A stretch of 20,141 bases of DNA from Bacteroidota bacterium (GCA_023417955.1 JAEZDW010000229.1:1-20141); one strand, 5' to 3'; counted from the stretch's first letter, positions 1 through 8,943 are shown. The notes: generated by a model not told the origin, from the sequence alone. Program-made: numbers and translations.

Positions 1-3000
1 CTGTTGCACCGGGAATCTCTACGCCATCCAGTAACCACTGCACACTTTTCGCGCCTGTAGTTGTGAGCATTCCATCTGTAAAGGTGATCACGGGATCAGG
101 AGTGTTACCCGTTTCAATCCATAAAGAAAAACGATCCTTTGCTGCAGACTTATGTTCCCCGGTTACTGAAAAGGTGTACTCCTCTCCTTCTGCAAGTGTT
201 ACGGTTGAGTCAAGATAATGGTCGATTAACCTAAGCTTCGCGATCGTTTTGGTGAATGCAGTACCTTCCACCATTATCGTGTGCAAGCCCGTTGACGACG
301 GTTCGAATGCAAGAGCCGTTTCATGGATACAAAGCGTGTCTGAGAGATTCTTGATTGCAACGGATGCGCCGTCGGAGGTGAGCACAGCGAAGTTGATGTG
401 ATCATTTTTTCGCTTTACTGCGTCTCTCTCGTTGTCAAGTGCGGGGTTTCCCCCGGGCTTAAACTTGATGTATGCGTTGTCATAATGCTCATCGTAGGTC
501 AATTTGACCCGCAGTGCGCTCACGTCATTGGCTGTCCTGAAGAAGGTGCCATCGGCCGCTGCCTTAGCGGCTTCTGTTATGGTGAGTTGAGGATTTGATC
601 CTATTGTGCGAACCCACATGGACTGTCCGGATGCAATGACACCATCAAAGTTATCTGCATCACCGGTTTCACCATCCCATACCCGAAACGAACCCAAATC
701 GTTATCCCTGATGGAAACAGTTTGATTGACCTGCGATCTGGTCCAACCCGTTGTCCCCCAGAATATCGATGATGCATAAGGGTTTCCAATCAGGTTCCAG
801 CCGTCATCTTCATTATTTGGGTCGGGATCCGGAGTCAAAGTAAACTGAAATTGGCCGACACGCAACTGTCCGGTTGCGATGACTTTTTCTGCAACGGTCG
901 AATTACGCATAAACACGGCATAGCCGGTTCCTAAGTTGAGAGGCTGCTGATTGTTCGAGTTTGCTGCAGGATATGGAATCCAACCCCCGGAAGGCTCATG
1001 ATAGTAATAGAGTGAAGCATCAACGCCAAGCCCAGGACCTGTATCCGCTCCGTTGAAGCCTCCGGTGACAGGAACGTAATCTTGCAAATCCGCCACATTC
1101 ATTCCTGTCACGGGAAAAGACATGTATTTCCATTTGCGTCCTGGCTCAACGTATCGTTCGACGTTAACGTTACCGACGATCGTTGCTGAACCGTTCAGTT
1201 GTGCCACAGAGGCTGCATGATTCTGCCCGGTCGACGCGAGCGTGATATAGCCATTTGAGTGAATGGTTCCCCCTGATACTACCAATTGATCCGTAACCTT
1301 GAGTGAATCGCGAACAAAAAGCTCGCTTCCAGAAGGTGCCGTAAATTCAAAAGTCGTGAATGTGTGGTTCCCTCGCTCCGGATACAAATTAAAGATGCCA
1401 CTTACATCGGGATGGAGAGAGGCCGATGTTCCACCAAAGTCGATCACACCAGTTTCATTGTTCGGGTTGATCCCCTTTGTATTCTTAAGATCAAGCTGAT
1501 TTCCGTTTAGTTGTAATTTCCCGAGATTTTCTATTGTCAAATGTCCATCGCCGTTCTGAGAATTAATTTCAACTACTCTGGAGCCCGGAGATAGCACAGA
1601 GAGCACAACATCGTTCTGTACTGTTAAAGACTTGAAGCGGACCCTGGCTGCATTAATATTAAGCACTGGATTCGTTCCTCCAAATCTTATTGGGAATGCG
1701 CGATTGACAGCGGGTAACGATGAACTTTGCATATCAAATTTTCCCAGCACGACAAACTCTGCGCTATTGTTACCGGAATTCTGAAGCAAAACGTTAGGTT
1801 CAACTTTTAACTCATTCAGAACAACAATGCTTGCGCCATTTTGAGGCTGCCATGGGGCTGTTCCCCTGAAAATAAGATTCCCATAAATCGCTGTCGGGAA
1901 TCGATAGCCCGCGGACCCGTCCATTATCACAGTACTTTCACTCGCGAGGGTGCCCAGTGTGGCATTGTCCACAGTAACTCGGACCGTGCTATTGTTCTCC
2001 GCGTGCATGTTAGTGAAGCCCCCTCCTCCGTCGTTGACTATTAATGCGTTCAATGTCAGGGTTGATCCTGGCGAGACAATAACCTTCGAATTTCCATTCA
2101 GTGTGGTTTGTGTACTAACGGTCGCGTTGTCTGGAACAATGAGATTAAGCGGCGCAGCAGTAAGCGACGCAGGACTGGCACCAGTACCATTGGCGTTCTC
2201 AGTCCAAGAAGAAAGCTGTCCAAAATTGGAGTTTGGTTTAGCATAGTACGTCTTACGTCCGAACGTAATCTTATAGCATGTGCAATAGCCAGAAGTCCCT
2301 GCTCCCAAGGTTCCAGAATACGGCGTCGCACACAATAAGTAAGTTTCGTCAGCAGGTTTCCAATCATCCCCTCTTAACAGCGAGGCATTCGATGCAGTGT
2401 TGTTAGCTGCAACAACATTAAACGCGTTTATGCTGAATCGAACGCTTCCTGCCCCACCTGTGGTCACTGCCCTGATATTTATTCTGTGAGTTCCAAGATC
2501 CGAAAGGTTAACAACATCATCCTGAGTTAGTGATCGAATATTGACTTCATCTCCGTTTGTCAATATCACATCGGTTATAACCATTCCTGAGGCACTGTTA
2601 TGAACCACAAGGGTCATTTCATCGGACGATTGCGCACCGTCATCATCGGTCACAGTCAGTCTGAATACATACGTTCCTGCTGCGAGATTGGTAAGTTTGA
2701 GAATCCTTGTATTCGCATCTGCGAGCTGTACGCCCGCAGGCCCGCTGACCCTTGTCCACACCACGTTAGAAACATCTCCATCAGCATCAAAATAGTCACC
2801 AGCAACATAAAACGTCGATAGCGGCAATGCAATGAGACGGTCTCCTCCGGCGGTCACGAATGGTGACTTATTGCTATTGTCACCTTTGCTAAACTTAAGA
2901 AACCAACTGTAGAGATCATAAGTACTTGATCCATCGTATATCTCGTTCCAACCTTCATGGTACCTTGAAGGGATAAGTGAAAGGTGGGCCTTATAGGCAC

Positions 3001-3697
3001 CCGGAGGATTGCAGGTCAAAATTGAATTCACCATATCAATTGAGAACTGAGGCCTGACAAGCGCATCATTCTCTCCGTGAAAAGCCCAAACTGGCATATC
3101 TTTTAACTGACAGGCCAAGCCAGCATCGGTAACTCCAGACATTGGAGCGATCGCTGTAACTTTTGACGGAAAATTCGCGGCGTAGCTCCATACGCCATTT
3201 CCACCTAGGCTGATCCCGGTTAAATAGATTCTTGTTTCATCAATATTGTACTCGTCCTTTACAAATTCCAGCACTTCATCAACTATGGTCACCGGCCAAG
3301 TCTGGTTATTGTAATTCGGAATACTCTCGTCACGTTTCAGCTGAGGTGAAATCACAACAAATGGCAAATCTGTATTCCATCTATCTTGATAGATCAATCG
3401 CGCAGGCGTCAAATGCCATCTGTCATTTGCATTTTTATTTGTTGTGAGGATGTCAAGGTCGTCTCCAATCCCCGAACCCCCGTGAAGTGCAATCAACAAC
3501 GGTGAACCAGTCGGATCATCCTCATCATATGATGTCGGTGTATACGCCCAGAACTTTGTGCCGTCGGGAGAAACGCGCGCGACTTGCTGCGCCATAAGTA
3601 ATGTTGGCAGCAAAAACGAAATCACAAACAACGATCGTTGGAACTCACCGCATCCAAACCGAGTCCAGACAGACCGTACAGTCAGAAATGAAATCAT
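1..3697 (-). CDS. Secreted multidomain esterase (alpha/beta-hydrolase, PKD-like, beta-rich C-terminal region), 3' end missing
   Basis: I translated this frame by hand. It stays open from an ATG at 3697 to the window edge, giving 1232 complete codons with no stop and no C-terminus. The N-terminus has arginines and then a hydrophobic stretch ending in MAQQ, consistent with a signal peptide. Residues about 40-270 look like an alpha/beta hydrolase of the PHB-depolymerase/feruloyl-esterase (CE1-like) type: HGGSG at 72-76 (oxyanion loop), GISLG with Ser163, Asp211 in HGEND, and His247 in YHEGWN form a plausible catalytic triad. Residues about 277-365 resemble a PKD/K319-like domain. After this come beta-rich repeats and a segment (WNLIGNPYAS) common in type IX-secreted proteins, so a sorting domain is expected beyond the edge. 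It lies 102 bases after the trehalase gene. Substrate is unknown; acyl, acetyl or feruloyl ester cleavage is inference. Confidence 0.85.
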   Translation of the reverse strand, partial: MISFLTVRSVWTRFGCGEFQRSLFVISFLLPTLLMAQQVARVSPDGTKFWAYTPTSYDEDDPTGSPLLIALHGGSGIGDDLDILTTNKNANDRWHLTPARLIYQDRWNTDLPFVVISPQLKRDESIPNYNNQTWPVTIVDEVLEFVKDEYNIDETRIYLTGISLGGNGVWSYAANFPSKVTAIAPMSGVTDAGLACQLKDMPVWAFHGENDALVRPQFSIDMVNSILTCNPPGAYKAHLSLIPSRYHEGWNEIYDGSSTYDLYSWFLKFSKGDNSNKSPFVTAGGDRLIALPLSTFYVAGDYFDADGDVSNVVWTRVSGPAGVQLADANTRILKLTNLAAGTYVFRLTVTDDDGAQSSDEMTLVVHNSASGMVITDVILTNGDEVNIRSLTQDDVVNLSDLGTHRINIRAVTTGGAGSVRFSINAFNVVAANNTASNASLLRGDDWKPADETYLLCATPYSGTLGAGTSGYCTCYKITFGRKTYYAKPNSNFGQLSSWTENANGTGASPASLTAAPLNLIVPDNATVSTQTTLNGNSKVIVSPGSTLTLNALIVNDGGGGFTNMHAENNSTVRVTVDNATLGTLASESTVIMDGSAGYRFPTAIYGNLIFRGTAPWQPQNGASIVVLNELKVEPNVLLQNSGNNSAEFVVLGKFDMQSSSLPAVNRAFPIRFGGTNPVLNINAARVRFKSLTVQNDVVLSVLSPGSRVVEINSQNGDGHLTIENLGKLQLNGNQLDLKNTKGINPNNETGVIDFGGTSASLHPDVSGIFNLYPERGNHTFTTFEFTAPSGSELFVRDSLKVTDQLVVSGGTIHSNGYITLASTGQNHAASVAQLNGSATIVGNVNVERYVEPGRKWKYMSFPVTGMNVADLQDYVPVTGGFNGADTGPGLGVDASLYYYHEPSGGWIPYPAANSNNQQPLNLGTGYAVFMRNSTVAEKVIATGQLRVGQFQFTLTPDPDPNNEDDGWNLIGNPYASSIFWGTTGWTRSQVNQTVSIRDNDLGSFRVWDGETGDADNFDGVIASGQSMWVRTIGSNPQLTITEAAKAAADGTFFRTANDVSALRVKLTYDEHYDNAYIKFKPGGNPALDNERDAVKRKNDHINFAVLTSDGASVAIKNLSDTLCIHETALAFEPSSTGLHTIMVEGTAFTKTIAKLRLIDHYLDSTVTLAEGEEYTFSVTGEHKSAAKDRFSLWIETGNTPDPVITFTDGMLTTTGAKSVQWLLDGVEIPGAT

Positions 3698-3799
3698 AAC
3701 TCAAATCAGTAACGAGAGGGTAAATCAGCTGACTTGTCCAATTACAGCAATCTTTCTACGTGGAGAAAGAACAAACTGCGAGGAGAAAGATACAAAAAT

Positions 3800-5377
3800 T
3801 TACGGTTTAACGATTTTCTGTGACTCGTTAATCAATGCAAGTGCAACGCCGTTCGTCCAGCCGAACCCATCCTGATTGGGGTACTCACCGCCGCCGGCTA
3901 CCATGGTTGTATCAAGGACATTGTACTTCTCCATCATTTTTCCGGTAGCTTGATAAACCCGCTCATTTTGTCTTATCCAACGTTTGCGAATTTCTTCAGC
4001 AAGTGGCTGCCGTCCGTAGTTCATCAAACCTTTGTATGTCATCCATTGTAAGGGAGCCCAGCCGTTGGGTGCATCCCACTGCTGATCGGAGTCCCAAAGG
4101 GTCGTAACGACACCCCCCGGTTTGAGGAATTCATTTTCAATCACATCTGCGGCTCTGCCAGCCATCTCCGGTGACGCAATCGAAAAGAAGAGCGGATAAA
4201 TTCCAGCAAGACTTTTCACCGGTGATTTTTTTCCTTTAACAAAATCGTAATCGAGAAAGTAGCCCGATGCATCATCCCAGCACCACATCAGAATTGCTTT
4301 TCTTCTCGCATCCGCACGACGTGAATAATCCAGCGCCTCTTCACGCATTCCTTTGCCATTGAAGCCGCGCGCGATCATCATTTCGAGATGATAGAGAAGC
4401 GCGTTGAGATCCACGGGAATAATGTTCGTCGTCTGTATGGTAGAGAAAGTTTTACCATCTTCAAACCAGCGCGTGCTAAAGTCCCATCCCGATTCAGCAG
4501 CAGATCGAATATCGGTATAGACGTCAATGGGATCACGGCCGGATTCCTCCGCCAGCTGAACATCCTCCTTGTACGCTTCTGGTCTTGGCTCCGGCCTGTT
4601 GTCGAAGTAGCGATTCATTACCGAACCATCTGGCATCATGACGACGTGCCCGATAGCATCACCGGGTTTCTTCAACCGGTTTGCTCCGTCCATCCAAAAT
4701 TCGTATTCACGGCGAAGTTCGTGCAGATACTTCACGGCAGCAGTCGAATCCTGATCCTCGAGCAACCGTACCATTAAGGAGAAAAATGGTGGCTGCGATC
4801 GTGACATATAATAATTCCGGTTTCCGTTTGGTATGAAGCCGAGACTGTCAAGGAGAAATGCGAAGTTAGTCACCATATCACCAATGACGTCGTATTTGCC
4901 CTGAACCTGAAGCCCAAGCATCGTGAAGTAGCTATCCCAATAATATATTTCCGAAAACCTTCCACCCGGGACAATGTAATTATCCGGAAGTGGAATCAGC
5001 GATGAGTTTGCGTGATGTGTATCGGCATTGCGTGTGAGCACAGGCCACAATTTCGAAATATGTTCCTGCATCGTTGCCAGCGTGTCGGTTTCAAATCCTG
5101 AAACAGGACGATCAGGCAGATTAAAATTTTCCATCACGAACGCTTTCAGATCGAAACCCGGTCGATCCTTTGCGTCATGATAGTCATCCAGAATTTCACC
5201 GATCGGGCGTTTCGGAACACAATCGACAAACGTTTTTGAGTCCGGGAAAACAGGTTTGAGTTGCACGTCACGAAACAGTTCGGTAGCGTAAAAATCTACC
5301 GGGACTTTCTGGAGTTCGCTCATACAGGAAAACAGGAATAGAGGAATAAGTATTATGAGAGTACTCCTATTCCGCAT
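3800..5377 (-). CDS. treA: GH37 trehalase, lipoprotein
   Basis: This 525-residue protein hydrolyses alpha,alpha-trehalose to two glucoses, judged by strong GH37 signatures. Signature 1 (PGGRFSEIYYWDSYF) begins near residue 137 and signature 2 (QWDAPNGWAP) is also present. Asp299 in SGWDFSTRW matches the catalytic acid of E. coli TreA. Glu483 in MEKYN matches the probable base, followed by GGGEYPNQDGFGWTNG. Length fits the family. I start it at 5377 because MRNRSTLI leads straight into a hydrophobic stretch and a lipobox (LFSC, Cys18). The frame is open 27 codons further to 5458, but that extension has no signal character. The chosen ATG overlaps the stop of the haloperoxidase gene by 11 bases, implying translational coupling. 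As a lipoprotein it acts in the envelope, not the cytosol. Confidence 0.96.
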   Translation of the reverse strand: MRNRSTLIILIPLFLFSCMSELQKVPVDFYATELFRDVQLKPVFPDSKTFVDCVPKRPIGEILDDYHDAKDRPGFDLKAFVMENFNLPDRPVSGFETDTLATMQEHISKLWPVLTRNADTHHANSSLIPLPDNYIVPGGRFSEIYYWDSYFTMLGLQVQGKYDVIGDMVTNFAFLLDSLGFIPNGNRNYYMSRSQPPFFSLMVRLLEDQDSTAAVKYLHELRREYEFWMDGANRLKKPGDAIGHVVMMPDGSVMNRYFDNRPEPRPEAYKEDVQLAEESGRDPIDVYTDIRSAAESGWDFSTRWFEDGKTFSTIQTTNIIPVDLNALLYHLEMMIARGFNGKGMREEALDYSRRADARRKAILMWCWDDASGYFLDYDFVKGKKSPVKSLAGIYPLFFSIASPEMAGRAADVIENEFLKPGGVVTTLWDSDQQWDAPNGWAPLQWMTYKGLMNYGRQPLAEEIRKRWIRQNERVYQATGKMMEKYNVLDTTMVAGGGEYPNQDGFGWTNGVALALINESQKIVKP

Positions 5378-6722
5378 GAGCGAGACCTTCTTTGCGCGTC
5401 CTGATCTTATCGTAGATATAGTTTCCAAGTGCGCGTCCTTCCTCCACACCGATCTCAACAGCGGGTCTGTAATGGATGCCCCCGTAAAGACGACTGATCG
5501 CTGCTTCCTCCGCCGCGTGATAGAACGATTTGAAGCTGCGTGAAGTCAGACCGAATTCGACTTCTGTAGAATCCGTGAACGCAAAATCGTCGCCAAACAG
5601 TCGGGTCAGTGCTACGGCAGATGCATTGGAGATCACACTGTGTCCGCTGGTGTGTTCCGGGAACGGAGGTGTCTGCAAAAGGGGAACCCAGTTCTCATCA
5701 ATGTATTGATTGATATACGTTTCCGGACGAATGAGTCTGCTGCGGTACTTTTCATCCCAGCAGGAAATGAAACCTTCCTGCAACGCAAGCGACACACGAA
5801 GATACGCTTCCGCGGATGTCATGAAATCTGCTTTCGATTGTTTACATACAACGCCGGTGATGTTCATCCAGTGGCCACCAGGCGAAATCTTTTTCGTTGC
5901 AAACATCACGTGGCCTTTCACATTCATCACAAAAGGATTGCAATCCCAGAACAGTGCAATCTCGCGCTGTTCGTCAGTGAGATTCCGGCCAACCTCGTAC
6001 ACTTCAAAAGCCTCCTTATAAAACTGACTATTCTTATCGGTTGAAAATGATGTCGGCGGGGCCGGTGTAAATTGGTCAGCGGAGTCAAGCGCAATTGTGC
6101 GTATCTTGTTCCAGTGCGGCTCTATGGCATCCATATAAGCCGGAGGCGTAGGCTTCCACGTACCTAAATCTTCCACGTCAATGGTGTACTTCGGAAATGA
6201 GCGCGATTGTTTGTAGTTGTCGTGCGAAGACCACTCAAGGATGTGATCCGCTACGGTGTTACCATACGCTACAGACCGTTCAATCACCGATGACGGCATG
6301 CCGCAGTCTTTATACTCTTTCAGCAAAGCCGTTATGTAGGCATCCATCTTGTCTTCTGAAAAGACCAACGTCCTGCCTATTTTCAGTGCAGCCTGTACAG
6401 AAGCCAGCTCGAAACAGTATTCCGCGCCGGGATCCGGCTGCGGAACAGGTTCCAGTCCTTTTAGTTGCCCGGCCAGAGATGCGTACTGTGGATATTGCGG
6501 AAGGGCGGCTTCATATGCCGCAACGGCCATATACGAATAAATGCGCGAAGCAACCGGTGGCGAGAAAATATCGTGAACGATTACGTCGGTTACCTGCTTG
6601 ACAGATCGGTGCAGGAATACCGGGTCCTGTGATTTCTGCCTCCAAACGGTACTGTCTTCATTTCCACAGCCCTGTAGAAACAACACTACGACAGCGATCA
6701 GGTAGCAACACGACTTCGTCAT
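5367..6722 (-). CDS. Vanadium-dependent haloperoxidase / PAP2-superfamily lipoprotein
   Basis: A 451-residue lipoprotein with all three vanadate/phosphate-binding motifs of the vanadium haloperoxidase and PAP2 superfamily: K-x6-RP (Lys325, Arg332-Pro333), TSGH (358-361) and SR-x5-H (Ser410, Arg411, His417). These would bind vanadate, with His417 as the axial ligand or, in phosphatases, the nucleophile. TSGH replaces the PSGH of classical chloroperoxidases. The start at 6722 gives MTKSCC, a hydrophobic run and lipobox LQGC (Cys19). An in-frame ATG at 6803 is 7 bases after the GH65 stop and has a GAGG just upstream, but it would add a second hydrophobic segment. The 3' end overlaps the trehalase start. 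The motifs do not decide between halide oxidation and acid phosphatase activity. Confidence 0.93.
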   Translation of the reverse strand: MTKSCCYLIAVVVLFLQGCGNEDSTVWRQKSQDPVFLHRSVKQVTDVIVHDIFSPPVASRIYSYMAVAAYEAALPQYPQYASLAGQLKGLEPVPQPDPGAEYCFELASVQAALKIGRTLVFSEDKMDAYITALLKEYKDCGMPSSVIERSVAYGNTVADHILEWSSHDNYKQSRSFPKYTIDVEDLGTWKPTPPAYMDAIEPHWNKIRTIALDSADQFTPAPPTSFSTDKNSQFYKEAFEVYEVGRNLTDEQREIALFWDCNPFVMNVKGHVMFATKKISPGGHWMNITGVVCKQSKADFMTSAEAYLRVSLALQEGFISCWDEKYRSRLIRPETYINQYIDENWVPLLQTPPFPEHTSGHSVISNASAVALTRLFGDDFAFTDSTEVEFGLTSRSFKSFYHAAEEAAISRLYGGIHYRPAVEIGVEEGRALGNYIYDKIRTRKEGLAHAE

Positions 6723-6758
6723 ATCAGGCAAGCGTTTGGTTAGGATTAATAAGATCAG

Positions 6759-6790
6759 GAAAATTAAAAGGCTATGTATTAAATAACAAA
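6759..6790 (-). promoter_or_regulatory. Weak candidate Bacteroidota promoter before the haloperoxidase gene
   Basis: On the minus strand TTTG (6790-6787) is followed after 20 bases by TAATTTTC (6766-6759). This matches the Bacteroidota pattern TTTG, about 20 bases, TAnnTTTG, except for the last base. It lies between the GH65 stop and the preferred haloperoxidase start at 6722. The region is AT-rich, so a chance match is likely. If the upstream ATG at 6803 is used, this stretch is coding. Confidence 0.2.
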
Positions 6791-6810
6791 TGATTTCGGT
6801 CATATATGCC

Positions 6811-8883
6811 TCACTTCACGTCAAAGGTGATTTTGTTTACACCCACCCCTGTTATTTTCAGAGATTTCCACCGCGTCGGAAGTGCAGCTTTCTGCCGGGT
6901 AATACCTTTTTCAGAAATGGAGAGTCCGCCAAAGCCGAAAATTACACTCTGCAGCATACCTCCGGCTCCGGTTGCGAAATAGGGATTTGTGCCTCCTGCC
7001 GCTTCGGCCAGGACACCAAATGGCGGAACCTGATTGGGTTGATAGCTCTTCCGGAATAGTTCATAGGCATGCCCGGCATTACCCAGTCTCGCATGGAGCG
7101 TTGCAAGTACTGAAACACCCATCGCAGGACCCTCTGGCGACATTCGGGGCTCGTAGTACCGCAGATCCTTTTCAATCTGCGAACGATCTGTGATGAGTCC
7201 CAGAGGGAACGCAAGCAGATTCACGTCTGCCTGCTTAATGTCAACACCATCGTAAGTAGCGTTCTCACGTGTCGTGCCGTCCGGAAACTTCAGAATGGGA
7301 ATGTTATCTGCCACATGATTCCAGTCGGGATCAGCTTGAATACCAAGTTCTTTTGCTGCGAGTGTCGCGTAACGAAGTACGGAAATAGCCATTCCGTTGG
7401 TAAAGGCATTGTTGTCAATGTTTTCCTGCCATTCATTGGCACCAATCACGTTGTTTATTTCATATCGCCCAGGCCCTTTTCGTTCGACGCGACTCGTCCA
7501 AAAATCTGCAACCTCCCTGAGAATTGGATACCCACGCTCCCGTAACCACGTTTTGTCACGCGTTACTTCATAATATTTCCAAAACGCCCAGCCCACGCAT
7601 CCGGTGATATGGTGCTGGAATGGTCCGGTAAGTGCCCACACCGGCGTATCTTCTGATCCTTCGTCAGATGATTCCCACGGAAACATTGCTCCCTTATAGC
7701 CATGAGAAAATGCGTTCTGGCGCGCAGCGTCAAGCCGTTGATACCGATATTCGAGCAGTGATTTTGCAATTTCCGGTTGAAGCACCAGCAACGGCGGGTA
7801 CATCCACAGCTCAGTGTCCCAGAATACGTGACCATTATAACCAAGTCCCGAAAGCCCCATTGGAGACAGGCTGTAGGCCGTGCCCTCGCGTGCAAAAGAG
7901 TAAAGGTGGTACAGGGCAAATCGTATGTCACGCTGGCTCTGTGGATCGCCATCAATAACGATATCGCTCTTCCATAGTTTCTCCCATTCGGCGCGGTGGC
8001 GTTCCAGTAGACGCTGCGTTCCTTCAAGCTTAGCAAAGATGGTAAGTCTCTCGGCCTCGTTAAGCGGATCTTTATAGTGCTCTGTTGACGTTGCGGAGGC
8101 TACTACGGAGAAACGATACGTCTCCCCTGCTTTCAGGTCTTTACTGAATTTCATCAAGTGCATGTTGTAGTCCCAATCCTCGTGAATAAGGTCGGGTTCC
8201 TGCCCATGCGGTTCAGAGAAGATGATGCTGTTACTAGCGGCAAGCGTATGCTTTCCGGAAGGGCTCTTACCATATGATGTAAGCAGCGGAATCGTGACAT
8301 GTGGCCGGTCTATTTCGCTGTAGAGATTGCGTATATCCGTAAGGTGGTCAGGTGCCTCTATTACGCTCATCGGTGTAATACGCACATTCGTCTTTGCCCG
8401 GATTTCGACAACAGCCATCGCCGTGTATGGCAGATGACGCAATGCCATAATGGTGTGCGACACCGATAGTTTCTCACTGACGTTGAATGTTGTTGTGAGC
8501 GAGGCCGTCTTCATGTCCAGGACCTGCCTGTAGTCTGAAATGTCTTTTCTTCCAATCCGTCGCCCATCGACATCAAGGTTCATTTTGATTTGATTTAACT
8601 TTTTTAGAATGTTCGACACACGTCCCCGCTGATAGTAGTCATAGACGCCGTTGAGCACAACGTCTTTTACACGCATCGGTTCAGCTGATGAAACGAGACC
8701 TATCATCCCGTTGGCCACGGTAGTGCCGTAGTAGTTGGCAGGATCGATATTAGTGGCGGCGATTGTCCATGCATCCATCTCTTGAGAATACAAGAGACTG
8801 CCGATGCAGGAAAGCAATCCCATAAGGGAGGTTTTAATCAAAACGTGACGAACTACAGCGGTTTTGATGTTCGCATTTTTCAT
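6811..8883 (-). CDS. GH65 family glycoside hydrolase (kojibiose-hydrolase-like)
   Basis: A 690-residue GH65 protein. The N-terminus is basic, then hydrophobic, ending LLYSQE, which suggests a cleaved signal peptide and an envelope location. Residues about 50-300 form the expected N-terminal beta-sandwich. The (alpha/alpha)6 barrel carries FWDTELWMYPPLL and INNVIGANEWQENIDNNAFTN-type signatures. Glu484 in GANEWQE aligns with the GH65 general acid. Glu627, in LAEAAGGTNPYFATGAGG, sits where GH65 hydrolases such as Flavobacterium johnsoniae kojibiose hydrolase and human ATHL1/PGGHG have a catalytic base; the phosphorylases have a phosphate site there instead. The likely role is release of glucose from an alpha-1,2- or related alpha-glucoside by inversion. 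Exact linkage cannot be read from sequence. It is 60 bases after the GyrI-like gene and 88 bases before the preferred haloperoxidase start. Confidence 0.92.
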   Translation of the reverse strand: MKNANIKTAVVRHVLIKTSLMGLLSCIGSLLYSQEMDAWTIAATNIDPANYYGTTVANGMIGLVSSAEPMRVKDVVLNGVYDYYQRGRVSNILKKLNQIKMNLDVDGRRIGRKDISDYRQVLDMKTASLTTTFNVSEKLSVSHTIMALRHLPYTAMAVVEIRAKTNVRITPMSVIEAPDHLTDIRNLYSEIDRPHVTIPLLTSYGKSPSGKHTLAASNSIIFSEPHGQEPDLIHEDWDYNMHLMKFSKDLKAGETYRFSVVASATSTEHYKDPLNEAERLTIFAKLEGTQRLLERHRAEWEKLWKSDIVIDGDPQSQRDIRFALYHLYSFAREGTAYSLSPMGLSGLGYNGHVFWDTELWMYPPLLVLQPEIAKSLLEYRYQRLDAARQNAFSHGYKGAMFPWESSDEGSEDTPVWALTGPFQHHITGCVGWAFWKYYEVTRDKTWLRERGYPILREVADFWTSRVERKGPGRYEINNVIGANEWQENIDNNAFTNGMAISVLRYATLAAKELGIQADPDWNHVADNIPILKFPDGTTRENATYDGVDIKQADVNLLAFPLGLITDRSQIEKDLRYYEPRMSPEGPAMGVSVLATLHARLGNAGHAYELFRKSYQPNQVPPFGVLAEAAGGTNPYFATGAGGMLQSVIFGFGGLSISEKGITRQKAALPTRWKSLKITGVGVNKITFDVK

Positions 8884-8943
8884 AATGTATAGAGAGAATG
8901 TACTGGCCTATTTATTAAAAAGAAAATGCTTTATATGCTGTGT

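Noticed and set aside
1950..2246. Open frame on the plus strand inside the esterase gene
   Set aside because: It lies opposite a continuous coding frame with recognisable domains, has no signal or family similarity, and is a shadow frame.
3751..3770. Hairpin TCTTTCT / AGAAAGA between trehalase and esterase genes
   Set aside because: The stem is AT-rich and only 7 base pairs, and no U-tract follows on the minus strand, so a terminator call is not supported.
3558..3875. Plus-strand open frame spanning the gap between trehalase and esterase genes
   Set aside because: It overlaps the signal region of the esterase and the end of the trehalase on the other strand, and its protein has no recognisable features.
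5378..5458. 27-residue upstream extension of the trehalase
   Set aside because: It is polar and would bury the lipoprotein signal peptide inside the protein; it also lies within the haloperoxidase coding region.
6811..8883. Maltose, trehalose or kojibiose phosphorylase function for the GH65 protein
   Set aside because: The protein has an export signal and a second acidic residue at the hydrolase position, and intracellular phosphorylases would not be exported.
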